Assembly (NCBI GenBank): GCA_023445705.1
Contig: JAEXKM010000028.1
Span: forward strand, 1-8,816
Origin: Pseudomonadota bacterium
Lineage (GTDB): Bacteria > Pseudomonadota > Alphaproteobacteria > Caulobacterales > Caulobacteraceae
Length of the DNA stretch: 8,816 bases
Reading direction: 5' to 3'
Shown: positions 1 through 6,656 of the stretch, piece by piece
Layout of the letters: the number at the start of each line of letters is the position of its first letter
How positions within the stretch are numbered: the stretch's first letter is position 1
The notes under the pieces: model-generated
Database searches by the model: none
The model's input: the letters and a program-made list of their open reading frames with translations, nothing else
What the model was told of the DNA's origin: nothing
Program-made: the position numbers and the translations under genes

Positions 1-879
1 GTTGATGTGCATGGCGTCGACGCCCAGGTCGCCCGGGCGCACCCGGCCGACGATGGCGTTGAAGTTCGCGCCGTCGCAATAGAAGTACGCGCCCGCCTCG
101 TGCGTCAGACGGCCGATCTCGATCACGTCGCGCTCGAAGAGACCGCAGGTGTTCGGATTGGTGACCATGATCGCCGCCACATCGGGCGAGAGCTTGGCCG
201 CAAGGTCGGCGATGTCGACGCGGCCGTCCTCGGTCTGAGCGATCTCGACCACCGAATATCCCACGAAAGCCGCGGTGGCGGGGTTGGTGCCGTGGGCCGA
301 TGTGGGCACCAGAACCGTGCGGCGATGGCCCTGGCCGTTCGCCTCGTGGGCGGCGCGAATCGCCAGCAGGCCGCAGAGCTCGCCGTGGGCGCCGGCCTTG
401 GGCGACAGCGCCACCGCCGGCATGCCGGTGAGGGTTTTCAGCCAGTGAGCTAGGCGGTCCATGAGCGCCAGCGCGCCCTGCACCGTCGACTGCGGCGCCA
501 GCGGATGGAGGTCGCCGAAGCCGGCGAGGCGCGCCATCTTCTCGTTCAGCCGCGGATTGTGCTTCATCGTGCACGACCCCAGCGGATAGAGCGCCAAGTC
601 GATGGCGTGGTTCTTCTGCGACAGGCGCACATAGTGGCGCATCGCCTCGGGCTCGGAGAGACCCGGCAGGCCGATCGGCGCACTCCGCACCAGGTCGCCG
701 AGGTCGGACGTGTCGGCCTCAGTCTCGGGCAGGTCGACGCCGGTCTTGTCCCAGCCGCCCAGTTCGAAGATCAGCGGCTCGTCCTGCAGCAGGCCGCGGC
801 CGCCGCTAAGCGAGGTGTGTCCGATGGCGCTGGCGCCGCCTTCCGGGCGCGTGGGGCGGCCGACATTGAGCATGGTCAT
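1..879 (-). CDS. gcvPB: Glycine dehydrogenase (decarboxylating) subunit 2, P-protein beta half; 3' end outside window
   Basis: This is the PLP-carrying half of the two-subunit P-protein. With GcvPA it decarboxylates glycine and passes the aminomethyl group to the lipoyl arm of GcvH in the cytoplasm. The first 293 codons are present. Family landmarks seen are VGRPTRPEGG (6-15), YPLGSCTMKHNPR (98-110), SPKAGAHGE (159-167), VPTSAHGTNPA (191-201), MVTNPNT (238-244) and CDGANFNA (268-275). The family usually has about 520 residues, and the PLP lysine (in LHKTF) would lie just beyond the last codon seen (N293), so it cannot be verified. The start at 879 was chosen because its ATG overlaps the gcvPA stop (TAATG) and lies 8 bases after GGGAGG. 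An in-frame ATG at 873 is the alternative. It is the last of the four gcv genes visible here. Identification is near certain. Confidence 0.97.
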   Translation of the reverse strand, partial: MTMLNVGRPTRPEGGASAIGHTSLSGGRGLLQDEPLIFELGGWDKTGVDLPETEADTSDLGDLVRSAPIGLPGLSEPEAMRHYVRLSQKNHAIDLALYPLGSCTMKHNPRLNEKMARLAGFGDLHPLAPQSTVQGALALMDRLAHWLKTLTGMPAVALSPKAGAHGELCGLLAIRAAHEANGQGHRRTVLVPTSAHGTNPATAAFVGYSVVEIAQTEDGRVDIADLAAKLSPDVAAIMVTNPNTCGLFERDVIEIGRLTHEAGAYFYCDGANFNAIVGRVRPGDLGVDAMHIN

Positions 880-2222
880 TATGCGGTCCTCCCGGCGAGC
901 GCCTGGGCGAAGGCTTTGATGTGGTCCGAAGTGGTGGTCTCGGTGGCGGCGACGAGCAGGACGTCGTCCAGGCCCGCGGCCGGATCGAGGCGCGAGAACG
1001 GCACGCCGGCCACGACGCCGTCGGCCAGCAGGCTCTCGACGACCTGGGCTGCGTCGCCCTGCACTCTGATGGCGAACTCGTTGAAGAAGCGCGGCGTCAG
1101 CACCTCGACGCCGGCGACCCTGGCCAGGGCGTCGCGCAGTTCGCGCGCCTTGGCGTGGTTGATCGCCGCGAGCTGCCGCAGTCCCTGTTCGCCCAGCAGC
1201 GACAGATGGATGGTGAACGCCAAGGCGCAGAGCCCCGAGTTCGTGCAGATGTTGGAGGTCGCCTTCTCGCGGCGGATATGCTGCTCGCGCGTCGAGAGGG
1301 TCAGCACGAATCCGCGGCGGCCGTCGGCGTCCACCGTTTCGCCGCAGAGGCGGCCGGGCATCTGGCGAACCAGCTTTTCCCGGCAGGCGAAGAGCCCGAC
1401 ATAGGGGCCGCCGAAGTTGAGGCCGTTGCCAATGGATTGACCCTCGGCCACGGCGATGTCCGCGCCCATCTCGCCCGGCGACTTCAGAAGGCCGTAGGAG
1501 ACCGTCTCAGTCGTCACCACGATCAGCAAGGCGCCGGCCGCGTGGGCCGCCTCGGCGATCTTGGTCACGTCGGTCACCACGCCGAAGACGTTCGGCGTCT
1601 GGACGACCACGCAGGCGGTGTCGGCGTCGATCGCGTCCAGCACCGCCGCCTCGGCGTCGATGGCGACCGATTGCCGGACGATGTCCATGCCCTCGGCATG
1701 GGCGATGGTCTGGGTCGTGGCCGCATAGTGCGGATGCAGGCCGCCCGAGAGCACGGCCTTCTTCCGGCGGGTGACCCGCTGGGCCATCATTACCGCCTCG
1801 GCGCAGGCGGTGGAGCCGTCGTACATCGAGGCGTTGGCGACCTCGAGACCAGTCAGCGCCGCCACCTGCGTCTGGAACTCGAAGAGCACCTGCAAGGTGC
1901 CCTGCGCGATCTCAGGCTGGTAGGGCGTGTAGCTGGTCAGGAACTCCGACCGCTGGATGATGTGGTCTACGGTCGCCGGCACATGGTGACGATAGGCCCC
2001 TGCCCCGCAGAAGAACGGCCCCGCCCCGGCCGGACGGTTCATCGCCGCCAGGCTCGAGAGTTCGCGCTCAACTTCCAGCTCGCCGGCGTGCAGCGGCAGG
2101 TCGAAGAGGTCGCGACGACGGGCGGCCTGCGGCACGTCGACGAAGAGGTCGTCGATCGTCGCAGCGCCGACCGTCGCCAGCATCTCGGCGCGATCGGCGG
2201 GGGTGAGGGGCAGATATCTCAT
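879..2222 (-). CDS. gcvPA: Glycine dehydrogenase (decarboxylating) subunit 1, P-protein alpha half
   Basis: This is the N-terminal-half subunit of the split glycine decarboxylase. It belongs to the fold-type I PLP enzymes but lacks the PLP lysine, which GcvPB supplies. At 447 residues it matches the usual 440-450. Family motifs in order are FCGAGAYRHHVPATVDHI (71-88), EFLTSYTPYQPEIAQG (93-108), ASMYDGSTACAEA (131-143), VVQTPNVFG (206-214), SPGEMGADI (248-256), GNGLNFGGPYVG (265-276) and ATSNICTNSGLCAL (321-334). The ATG at 2222 follows GGGAG (2231-2235) by 8 bases. The gap from gcvH is 28 bases, and the TAA stop overlaps the gcvPB start by one base, so it belongs to the gcvT-H-PA-PB transcript. 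In E. coli and eukaryotes these two halves are one GcvP chain of about 950 residues; here they are separate genes. No defects were seen. Confidence 0.98.
   Translation of the reverse strand: MRYLPLTPADRAEMLATVGAATIDDLFVDVPQAARRRDLFDLPLHAGELEVERELSSLAAMNRPAGAGPFFCGAGAYRHHVPATVDHIIQRSEFLTSYTPYQPEIAQGTLQVLFEFQTQVAALTGLEVANASMYDGSTACAEAVMMAQRVTRRKKAVLSGGLHPHYAATTQTIAHAEGMDIVRQSVAIDAEAAVLDAIDADTACVVVQTPNVFGVVTDVTKIAEAAHAAGALLIVVTTETVSYGLLKSPGEMGADIAVAEGQSIGNGLNFGGPYVGLFACREKLVRQMPGRLCGETVDADGRRGFVLTLSTREQHIRREKATSNICTNSGLCALAFTIHLSLLGEQGLRQLAAINHAKARELRDALARVAGVEVLTPRFFNEFAIRVQGDAAQVVESLLADGVVAGVPFSRLDPAAGLDDVLLVAATETTTSDHIKAFAQALAGRTA
888..893 (-). promoter_or_regulatory. Ribosome binding site of gcvPB
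   Basis: GGGAGG on the minus strand, 8 bases before the ATG at 879. It lies inside the end of gcvPA and favours 879 over the ATG at 873. With the one-base TAATG overlap it suggests translational coupling, which would help make the two P subunits in equal amounts. Confidence 0.7.
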
Positions 2223-2250
2223 GCGTGTTGCTCCCGCTCGGCCTGTTTGC

Positions 2251-2616
2251 CTAGAGCGTGCTCAGGAAGTCTTCGTAGGCGGCGCGGTCCATCAGGCCGT
2301 CGAACTCGGCCGTGTCGGCGACCTTCACCTTGGCGAACCAGCCAGCCGATTCCGGCTCGGCGTTCACTGTCTCGGGCGCGTCCGACAGGCCGGCATTGCC
2401 CTCGACGACTTCGCCGGAAATGGGCGCATAGACGTCCGAGGCAGCCTTCACGCTCTCGACCACGGCCAGGCCGTCGCCCTTCTTCACGACCTTGCCGGCT
2501 TCCGGCACTTCGACGAACACGACGTCGCCGAGTTGCTCAGCGGCGTAGGCGGTGATGCCGATGGTGGCGACGTCGCCCTCGAGGACGACCCACTCGTGGT
2601 CCTTAGTGAAACGCAT
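2251..2616 (-). CDS. gcvH: Glycine cleavage system H protein (lipoyl carrier)
   Basis: This is the small mobile carrier that shuttles the aminomethyl group from the P-protein to the T-protein, and its reduced lipoyl group to lipoamide dehydrogenase. At 121 residues it is near the usual 125-130. The biotinyl/lipoyl-type fold is evident from the N-terminal FTKDHEWV (3-10), GITAYAAEQLGDVVFVE (20-36) and the lipoylation site VESVKAASD (53-61), where K57 is the expected lipoyl-lysine. The C-terminal AGWFAKVKV (91-99) is also typical. The start at 2616 lies 9 bases after AGAAGG (2626-2631), and only 15 bases separate it from the gcvT stop. The lipoyl group must be added by LipA/LipB- or LplA-type enzymes encoded elsewhere. 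No defect was seen. Confidence 0.98.
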   Translation of the reverse strand: MRFTKDHEWVVLEGDVATIGITAYAAEQLGDVVFVEVPEAGKVVKKGDGLAVVESVKAASDVYAPISGEVVEGNAGLSDAPETVNAEPESAGWFAKVKVADTAEFDGLMDRAAYEDFLSTL

Positions 2617-2631
2617 CTAGGCGGTCCTTCT

Positions 2632-3744
2632 TCAGAGCTTGCGCACGTAGCGATGGGGAACGAAGGGCATGGCTGTGACCTCGGCGGCCTGGGCCTTGCC
2701 CCTGACAATGACTTTGAGACGCGTGCCGACCACGGCCAGGGCCGGCGGCACGAAGCCCATGGCGATCGGCTTGCCCAGGCTGGGCGAGAAGCCGCCGGAG
2801 GTGACCACGCCAACCACGTCACCGGCTTCGTCGGCGATCTCCGCACCCTCGCGCGCAGGCGCGCCTTCGAGCACGACGAGGCCGACCCGCTTGCGAGCGG
2901 CGCCTTCCGCCAGCTCCTTGGCGATCCGGGCCGCGCCGGGGAAGTCACGCGCCTCGCGGCGCTTCTTAGACACGGCGAACGCGAGGTCGGCCTCGACCGG
3001 GCTGACGGTTTCATCGACGTCGTGGCCATAGAGCGGCAAGCCCGCCTCCAGGCGCAGGCTGTCGCGCGCGCCGAGCCCGATGGGGCGAACGCGATCGTCG
3101 GCCAGCAAGGTGTTCCAGACGCGCTCTGCTTCCGACGCCGGTACGGAGATCTCGTAGCCGTCTTCGCCGGTGTAGCCGGAGCGGGAGACGATCGCATCGG
3201 TCCCGAAAGCAGTGATCGCGCGGGCGTCCATGAACACCATGGTCGCAGCCTCGGGCGCGTGCGCTGCCAGGACGGCGGCGGCCTGCGGCCCCTGGAGAGC
3301 CAGGAGGGCGCGGTCTTCCAGGCGCTCGATGCGCACCTGGCCGGCCAGCTCGTCGTCGATCACCTTGAAGTCGTTGTCCTTGCAGGCTCCATTGACGATG
3401 ACGAATAGGCCATCGTCATCGGGACGGGCGGCCATCAGATCGTCGATGATCCCGCCCTTCTTGTTCAGCAGGACCGAATAGCGCTGCTTTCCCGGTTTCA
3501 GGCCGATGAAGTCGCCGGGGGTGACCTCCTCGAAGGCCGACAGCGGTGAGACGCCGCGCAGACGCGCCTGGCCCATGTGGGAAACGTCGAACAGGCCCGC
3601 GTTCTCGCGCGTCCAGAGGTGCTCCTTGAGCACGCCGTCCTTGTACTGGACGGGCATGGAGTAGCCGGCGAACGGCACCATGCGGGCGCCCGCCGCGACG
3701 TGTGCGGCGTAGAGCGGGGTGGTCTTCAAATTCTCGTCGGACAC
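2632..3744 (-). CDS. gcvT: Aminomethyltransferase, glycine cleavage system T protein
   Basis: T-protein releases ammonia from the aminomethyl-lipoyl arm of GcvH and transfers the one-carbon unit to tetrahydrofolate, giving 5,10-methylene-THF. At 370 residues it has the normal family length. The folate-binding domain shows FAGYSMPVQY (25-34), GLFDVSHMGQ (50-59), QRYSVLLNKKGGIIDDL (87-103, holding the conserved catalytic aspartate), SRSGYTGEDGYEI (187-199) and ARDSLRLEAGLPLYGHD (226-242). The C-terminal barrel (about 285-370) includes TSGGFSPSLGKPIAMG (315-330). The start is a GTG at 3744, supported by GGAG at 3753-3756 with 8 bases between and by the residues after it (SDENLKTTPL). It is first in the operon and lies directly below the tandem glycine riboswitch, which is expected to raise its expression when glycine is abundant. 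Confidence 0.98.
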   Translation of the reverse strand: MSDENLKTTPLYAAHVAAGARMVPFAGYSMPVQYKDGVLKEHLWTRENAGLFDVSHMGQARLRGVSPLSAFEEVTPGDFIGLKPGKQRYSVLLNKKGGIIDDLMAARPDDDGLFVIVNGACKDNDFKVIDDELAGQVRIERLEDRALLALQGPQAAAVLAAHAPEAATMVFMDARAITAFGTDAIVSRSGYTGEDGYEISVPASEAERVWNTLLADDRVRPIGLGARDSLRLEAGLPLYGHDVDETVSPVEADLAFAVSKKRREARDFPGAARIAKELAEGAARKRVGLVVLEGAPAREGAEIADEAGDVVGVVTSGGFSPSLGKPIAMGFVPPALAVVGTRLKVIVRGKAQAAEVTAMPFVPHRYVRKL

Positions 3745-3752
3745 TGGGAGGA

Positions 3753-3756
3753 CTCC
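3753..3756 (-). promoter_or_regulatory. Ribosome binding site of gcvT, setting a GTG start
   Basis: GGAG on the minus strand ends 8 bases before the GTG at 3744. No ATG offers a better fit nearby. The site lies in the expression platform of the glycine riboswitch, where translational control could act. A CCTCC follows directly before the GTG and could compete for the GGAG, though the loop would be tight. Confidence 0.6.
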
Positions 3757-3813
3757 GGCTGATGATCCCGCGAGCGCGCTCAGGACGTGAATCCTCAGCG
3801 ACGTTCGCGCCCC

Positions 3814-3906
3814 CGCTGTCCCTTGGCCTGAGAGATTTCAGGATCGCGGATACGCGAACCCTTGCTCCTTCGGCGAGCGCCGGTCGCCCAGCGCTACTTT
3901 CCAGCG
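3814..3906 (-). promoter_or_regulatory. Glycine riboswitch aptamer 2
   Basis: Downstream aptamer. Conserved elements on the minus strand are CTGGAAAG (3897-3904), GCCGAAGGAGCAAGGG (3859-3874) and CTCTCAGGCCAAGGGACA (3817-3834). The P1 stem is CGCTG (3902-3906) with CAGCG (3814-3818). Internal hairpins AGCGC/GCGCT and a longer TCGCG/CGCGA stem are visible. The last block reads AGGCCAAGGGAC, where the more usual form is AGGCAAAAGGAC; this is a small deviation. Confidence 0.92.
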
Positions 3907-3915
3907 TTCATCAGC

Positions 3916-3999
3916 TCGCGCGGTCCTTTTGCCTGAGCGTTTCCGGGGCGGTTGCGCCTTCGGCTCCGGCCCCCGAGGAGGCCGATCTCTCCCGCGAGA
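3916..3999 (-). promoter_or_regulatory. Glycine riboswitch aptamer 1
   Basis: Upstream aptamer. Conserved elements on the minus strand are GGGAGAGATC (3984-3993), GCCGAAGGCGCAACCGCC (3947-3964) and CTCAGGCAAAAGGACCG (3921-3937). A closing stem TCGCG (3993-3997) can pair with CGCGA (3916-3920). A P3-type hairpin CGGCC/GGCCG lies between the first two blocks. All core glycine-class blocks are present, so it looks functional. Confidence 0.92.
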
Positions 4000-4013
4000 G
4001 TCGGCGCGAAACT

Positions 4014-4037
4014 CTTCGATCGCCGAATGGGAGTCAA
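4014..4037 (-). promoter_or_regulatory. Candidate promoter of the gcv operon
   Basis: Between the argS stop and aptamer 1 the minus strand has TTGACTC (4031-4037), a good match to the Caulobacter -35 TTGACGS. The -10 is weak: the best candidate, GATCGAAG (4014-4021), lies only 9 bases on and matches GCTANAWC poorly. Position fits, since a start site near 4007 would leave the whole riboswitch in the transcript. Just upstream, a 6-bp GC hairpin at about 4036-4053 (ACGCGC/GCGCGT) could help end argS transcription, but it has no T-run. Confidence 0.35.
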
Positions 4038-4058
4038 CGCGCAAAGCGCGCGTCGCTC

Positions 4059-5855
4059 CTACATGCGATCAGGAGCCTCGACACCCAGCAGATCGAGCGC
4101 CTGTTCGAGCTGCCGCAACGTTGTTTGCGCAAGCGTGAGGCGCGAGGCCTTCAACGCCGGCTCGGCCGACAGGATCGGACAGGCGGCGTAGAATTTCGAG
4201 AAGGCCTGGGCGAGCTTGTAGGCGTGCTCGGCCAGGAAGTTCGGCGCCTTCTTTTCGTACGCATCGACCAGGGCCTGGTCGAAGGCGTCGAGCAGCAGGA
4301 CCAGATCCCGCTCGGCCGGCTCGGCGACGACGATGTCGCCGGCCTGCGCGCCCTCGTCGGCGGCCTTGCGCAGCACCGATTTCACCCGCACCGCCTGATA
4401 GAGCAGATAGGGGCCGGTCTTGCCCTCGAAGCTGGAGAAGCGGTCGAGATCGAAGACGTAGGAGGTGCCGCGGAAGTTCTGCAGGTCGGCGAACTTCAAG
4501 GCCGCGACCGCCACCTTGTGGGCGGTTTCCTCGAAGGCCTCGGGATCGAGTTCGGAGCCGAGATCGGCCTCGTGCAGGCGCTCACGCGCCTTGTCGCGGG
4601 TCATGACGATCATGTCGTTCAACTTCAGGACGCCGCCTTCGCGGGTCTTGAAGGGCTTGCCGTCGGTCCCGTTCATCGTGCCGAAGCCGACATGCTCCAA
4701 GCTGGCCTCGGCGGCGTAGCCCGCGAGATAGGCGGCGCGGAAGACGATTTCGAAGTGGTCGGCCTGGCGCTGGTCGACCACATAGAGGACGTGGTCCGGC
4801 GCGAAGCTCTGCTTGCGGTCGAGAATGGTCGCCAGGTCGGTCGTGCCGTACATGGCCGAGCCTTCGGACGAGACGACCAGCAGGGGCGGCAGCTCGCGCT
4901 TGTCGCCCTCGCGGGCGACGCGGACGATGCGCGCGCCTTGGTCGTCGACCAGCAGGCCCTTGGCGTCCAGGTCCTTGACCATCGGCTCGATCAGGCCGTC
5001 GACGTCGCTCTCGCCCTTCCAGAGGTCGAAATCCACGCCCAGGGCGTGGAAGTCGCGCTCCAGGGCCACACGGGTGACCTTGGCGAAGTGACGCCACAGC
5101 AGGAAGTAGCCCGGCTTGCGCGCCTGCAGCTCGGCGGTGAGCTTGCGCGCGCGGTCGCGGTATTCCGGCTCAGACTTTCCGCGGGCGGCGGCCATCGGAT
5201 AGAGCCGATCGAGGTCGGCCAGGGTCACCTTCTCATCGAAAAGCGAGAAAGCTGCGGCCTCATCCTGCTCGCTAACGGCAGGTTTCGTGTTGAGCTCTTC
5301 CACCATCTTGGCGATGGCGGCGTCCTCGTCGGTCACGGCGCCGATGAGCAGGCCCATCTGATAGCCCCAGTCGCCGAAGTGGGCGTCGCCCACCACCGTG
5401 TCACCCCGGAAGCGATAGATGCGCTTCACCGATTCCCCGATGATCGAGGACCGCAGATGGCCCACGTGCATCGGCTTGGCGACGTTGGGGCCGCCGTAGT
5501 CGATCAGCACCTTGCGCGGCGTCTCGACGAGCTCGGCGCCCAGGCGCGGGTCGGCCGCGATCTCTGCGGCGCGTTCGGCCAGGGCCGCGTCGCTGACGCG
5601 GAAATTGATGAAGCCAGGACCCGCGACCTCGACGGCCGCCAGGCGCGGATCGTTGGCGAGCTTGGCCGCCAGTTCGGTCGCGATGTCGCGTGGCGGCCGG
5701 CCGACGGCCTTGGCCGCAGGCAGGGCGCCATTGCATTGGAAGTCCGCCAGGTCGGGCCGGTCAGACGGCGTCACGCGGCCAAGTTCAGCCGGCAGTCCCG
5801 CCGCGGCGAAGGCGGCGGAAACCGCTTCGCTCAGGCCCCTTTTCAGGTCACTCAT
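4059..5855 (-). CDS. argS: Arginyl-tRNA synthetase
   Basis: Class I aminoacyl-tRNA synthetase that charges tRNA-Arg with arginine in the cytoplasm; an essential enzyme. It has 598 residues, within the family range (about 560-600). The N-terminal tRNA-binding (Add-1) domain covers about 1-90, with DLADFQCNGALPAAK (35-49). The catalytic fold begins at DYGGPNVAKPMHVGHLRS (119-136), where HVGH (130-133) is the HIGH signature. DAHFGDWGYQMG (157-168) and YGTTDLAT (336-343) follow. The second signature is degenerate, reading FKTREG (402-407) where KMSKS would be; loss of canonical KMSKS is common in bacterial ArgRS. GPYLLYQAVR (481-490) opens the C-terminal anticodon-binding helical domain. The ATG overlaps the TGA of the upstream exported-protein gene (ATGA, four bases), which implies coupled translation. 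It lies upstream of, but separated by a leader from, the gcv operon. Confidence 0.98.
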   Translation of the reverse strand: MSDLKRGLSEAVSAAFAAAGLPAELGRVTPSDRPDLADFQCNGALPAAKAVGRPPRDIATELAAKLANDPRLAAVEVAGPGFINFRVSDAALAERAAEIAADPRLGAELVETPRKVLIDYGGPNVAKPMHVGHLRSSIIGESVKRIYRFRGDTVVGDAHFGDWGYQMGLLIGAVTDEDAAIAKMVEELNTKPAVSEQDEAAAFSLFDEKVTLADLDRLYPMAAARGKSEPEYRDRARKLTAELQARKPGYFLLWRHFAKVTRVALERDFHALGVDFDLWKGESDVDGLIEPMVKDLDAKGLLVDDQGARIVRVAREGDKRELPPLLVVSSEGSAMYGTTDLATILDRKQSFAPDHVLYVVDQRQADHFEIVFRAAYLAGYAAEASLEHVGFGTMNGTDGKPFKTREGGVLKLNDMIVMTRDKARERLHEADLGSELDPEAFEETAHKVAVAALKFADLQNFRGTSYVFDLDRFSSFEGKTGPYLLYQAVRVKSVLRKAADEGAQAGDIVVAEPAERDLVLLLDAFDQALVDAYEKKAPNFLAEHAYKLAQAFSKFYAACPILSAEPALKASRLTLAQTTLRQLEQALDLLGVEAPDRM

Positions 5856-6535
5856 TTGGTTTCGTTGGTAGTCCCGGCGACAGCCGTGCCGGCGTTGAGC
5901 CGGAAGCGCTTACCGTCGCGATTGAAGGCCGCCATCTGCGGCGTGACGTCGAACCCGACCAGCACTTCGAAATTCGCGCCGCTGGTGGTCATGGTGGCGC
6001 GCGGAATGGTGATCTGGGCGATCTGTTCGGTGGCGTAGACCCGCTCCTGCCCCGCGGGGAAGGTGATCGGCAGGTCGAAGTACTGCTTGGTGATGACCGC
6101 TTCGTTGCGCTTGGTCACCGCCACCCAATAGCGATAATTCTTGGTCGAGCCCTGAGCCTGAGGTCCCTTGCCCAGCTCGAACAGGATCTCCATCGTGACC
6201 TTGATCGGCTCGGCGTCCTTGTACTGACAGCCGGCGGCGATGTCCTGGATCTCGCCGGTGAAGCCGACGGCGCTGGACGCTTCGCGGTCGTCCTTGAACT
6301 CGACATACCGCGCGGCGTCGTAGAGCACCTTCACATAAGGGCACGGACCAGCGTTGCGGAGCTGGGGCAGCGGCGCCTGGACGTCGCTCCATTCCGAATC
6401 GCGCTTCTTCTTTTTGGCCGCTTCGTCCTGCTGGCGCTGCTGATCGTTCGGGCGCCCTTGAGCGGCGGCCAATTCGGGGACCGTAGACCCCGCCAGGACC
6501 AGGCCGGCGGCGAAGAACATCAGGGAGCGGCGCAT
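5852..6535 (-). CDS. Exported protein of unknown function, coupled to argS
   Basis: I do not recognise a named family. From the chosen start the product has 227 residues: a signal peptide (MRRSL, hydrophobic core, then LAAA before Q26, probable cleavage at AAA-Q), a polar charged stretch rich in Q and K including KKKKR, then a mostly beta-type domain. Two cysteines, in GPCPYV and AAGCQYKD, could form a disulfide in the periplasm. The Arg pair followed by S-L-M also resembles a Tat signal, but weakly. The reading frame extends to an ATG at 6580, giving 242 residues; that start has AGGA only 4 bases upstream and adds a 15-residue extension. I prefer 6535 because it gives a compact 25-residue signal peptide, although its own ribosome site (GGA) is weak. 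The stop overlaps the argS start by four bases. A role in the cell envelope is only an inference. Confidence 0.85.
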   Translation of the reverse strand: MRRSLMFFAAGLVLAGSTVPELAAAQGRPNDQQRQQDEAAKKKKRDSEWSDVQAPLPQLRNAGPCPYVKVLYDAARYVEFKDDREASSAVGFTGEIQDIAAGCQYKDAEPIKVTMEILFELGKGPQAQGSTKNYRYWVAVTKRNEAVITKQYFDLPITFPAGQERVYATEQIAQITIPRATMTTSGANFEVLVGFDVTPQMAAFNRDGKRFRLNAGTAVAGTTNETK

Positions 6536-6624
6536 GAAGTCGTCCAAGGAGAAGAGACGCGCGAGAATGGCAGCGCGCATGGCTTCCTACTACTGGCTAT
6601 CGAATGCGGCCGCAACGCGGCTGG

Positions 6625-6650
6625 CGGACACGGCCCCGAGCGCCTAACTT
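6625..6650 (+). promoter_or_regulatory. Candidate promoter of ispH, possibly leaderless
   Basis: CGGACAC (6625-6631) and CCTAACTT (6643-6650), 11 bases apart, loosely match the Caulobacter TTGACGS / GCTANAWC elements (GAC and CTAN conserved). A start site about 7 bases after the -10 would fall on or next to the ATG at 6657, and no Shine-Dalgarno sequence is visible before that ATG. The match is partial, so this is tentative. Confidence 0.3.
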
Positions 6651-6656
6651 GCGCGA

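Larger units (their letters stand above)
3814..3999 (-). promoter_or_regulatory. Tandem glycine riboswitch (two aptamers) in the gcvT leader
   Basis: The 314 bases between argS and gcvT hold no credible gene but carry two glycine-aptamer cores in series on the minus strand, in the order known for the class. Aptamer 1 spans about 3916-3999 and aptamer 2 about 3814-3906, with a nine-base linker. Each core shows the expected pieces: a purine-rich 5' arm, a GCCGAAGG internal loop followed by GCAA or CAA, and CTCAGGC with an A/G-rich run ending in GGAC. In known examples upstream of gcv genes the switch turns expression on with glycine, so induction of gcvTHPAPB by glycine is inferred. No terminator hairpin followed by a T-run is evident between aptamer 2 and the GTG start, so translational control or another mechanism is more likely than simple intrinsic termination. 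Confidence 0.95.

Noticed and set aside
921..2555. 544-codon open frame on the plus strand opposite gcvPA and gcvH
   Set aside because: It is an antisense shadow of GC-rich codons. The opposite strand encodes clear GcvPA and GcvH with all family motifs, and the plus-strand product is Arg/Gly-rich without any recognisable domain.
3838..4044. 68-codon minus-strand frame between argS and gcvT
   Set aside because: It lies almost wholly over the two glycine aptamers; RNA conservation explains the sequence, and the peptide has no support.
4036..4053. Intrinsic terminator of argS
   Set aside because: A short GC hairpin is present, but the stem is only six base pairs and no T-run follows, so I do not list it as a terminator.
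3702..6038. 778-codon open frame on the plus strand opposite argS and the riboswitch
   Set aside because: Runs across the riboswitch and all of argS on the wrong strand. Composition is typical of antisense frames in high-GC DNA, with no family motif or ribosome site.
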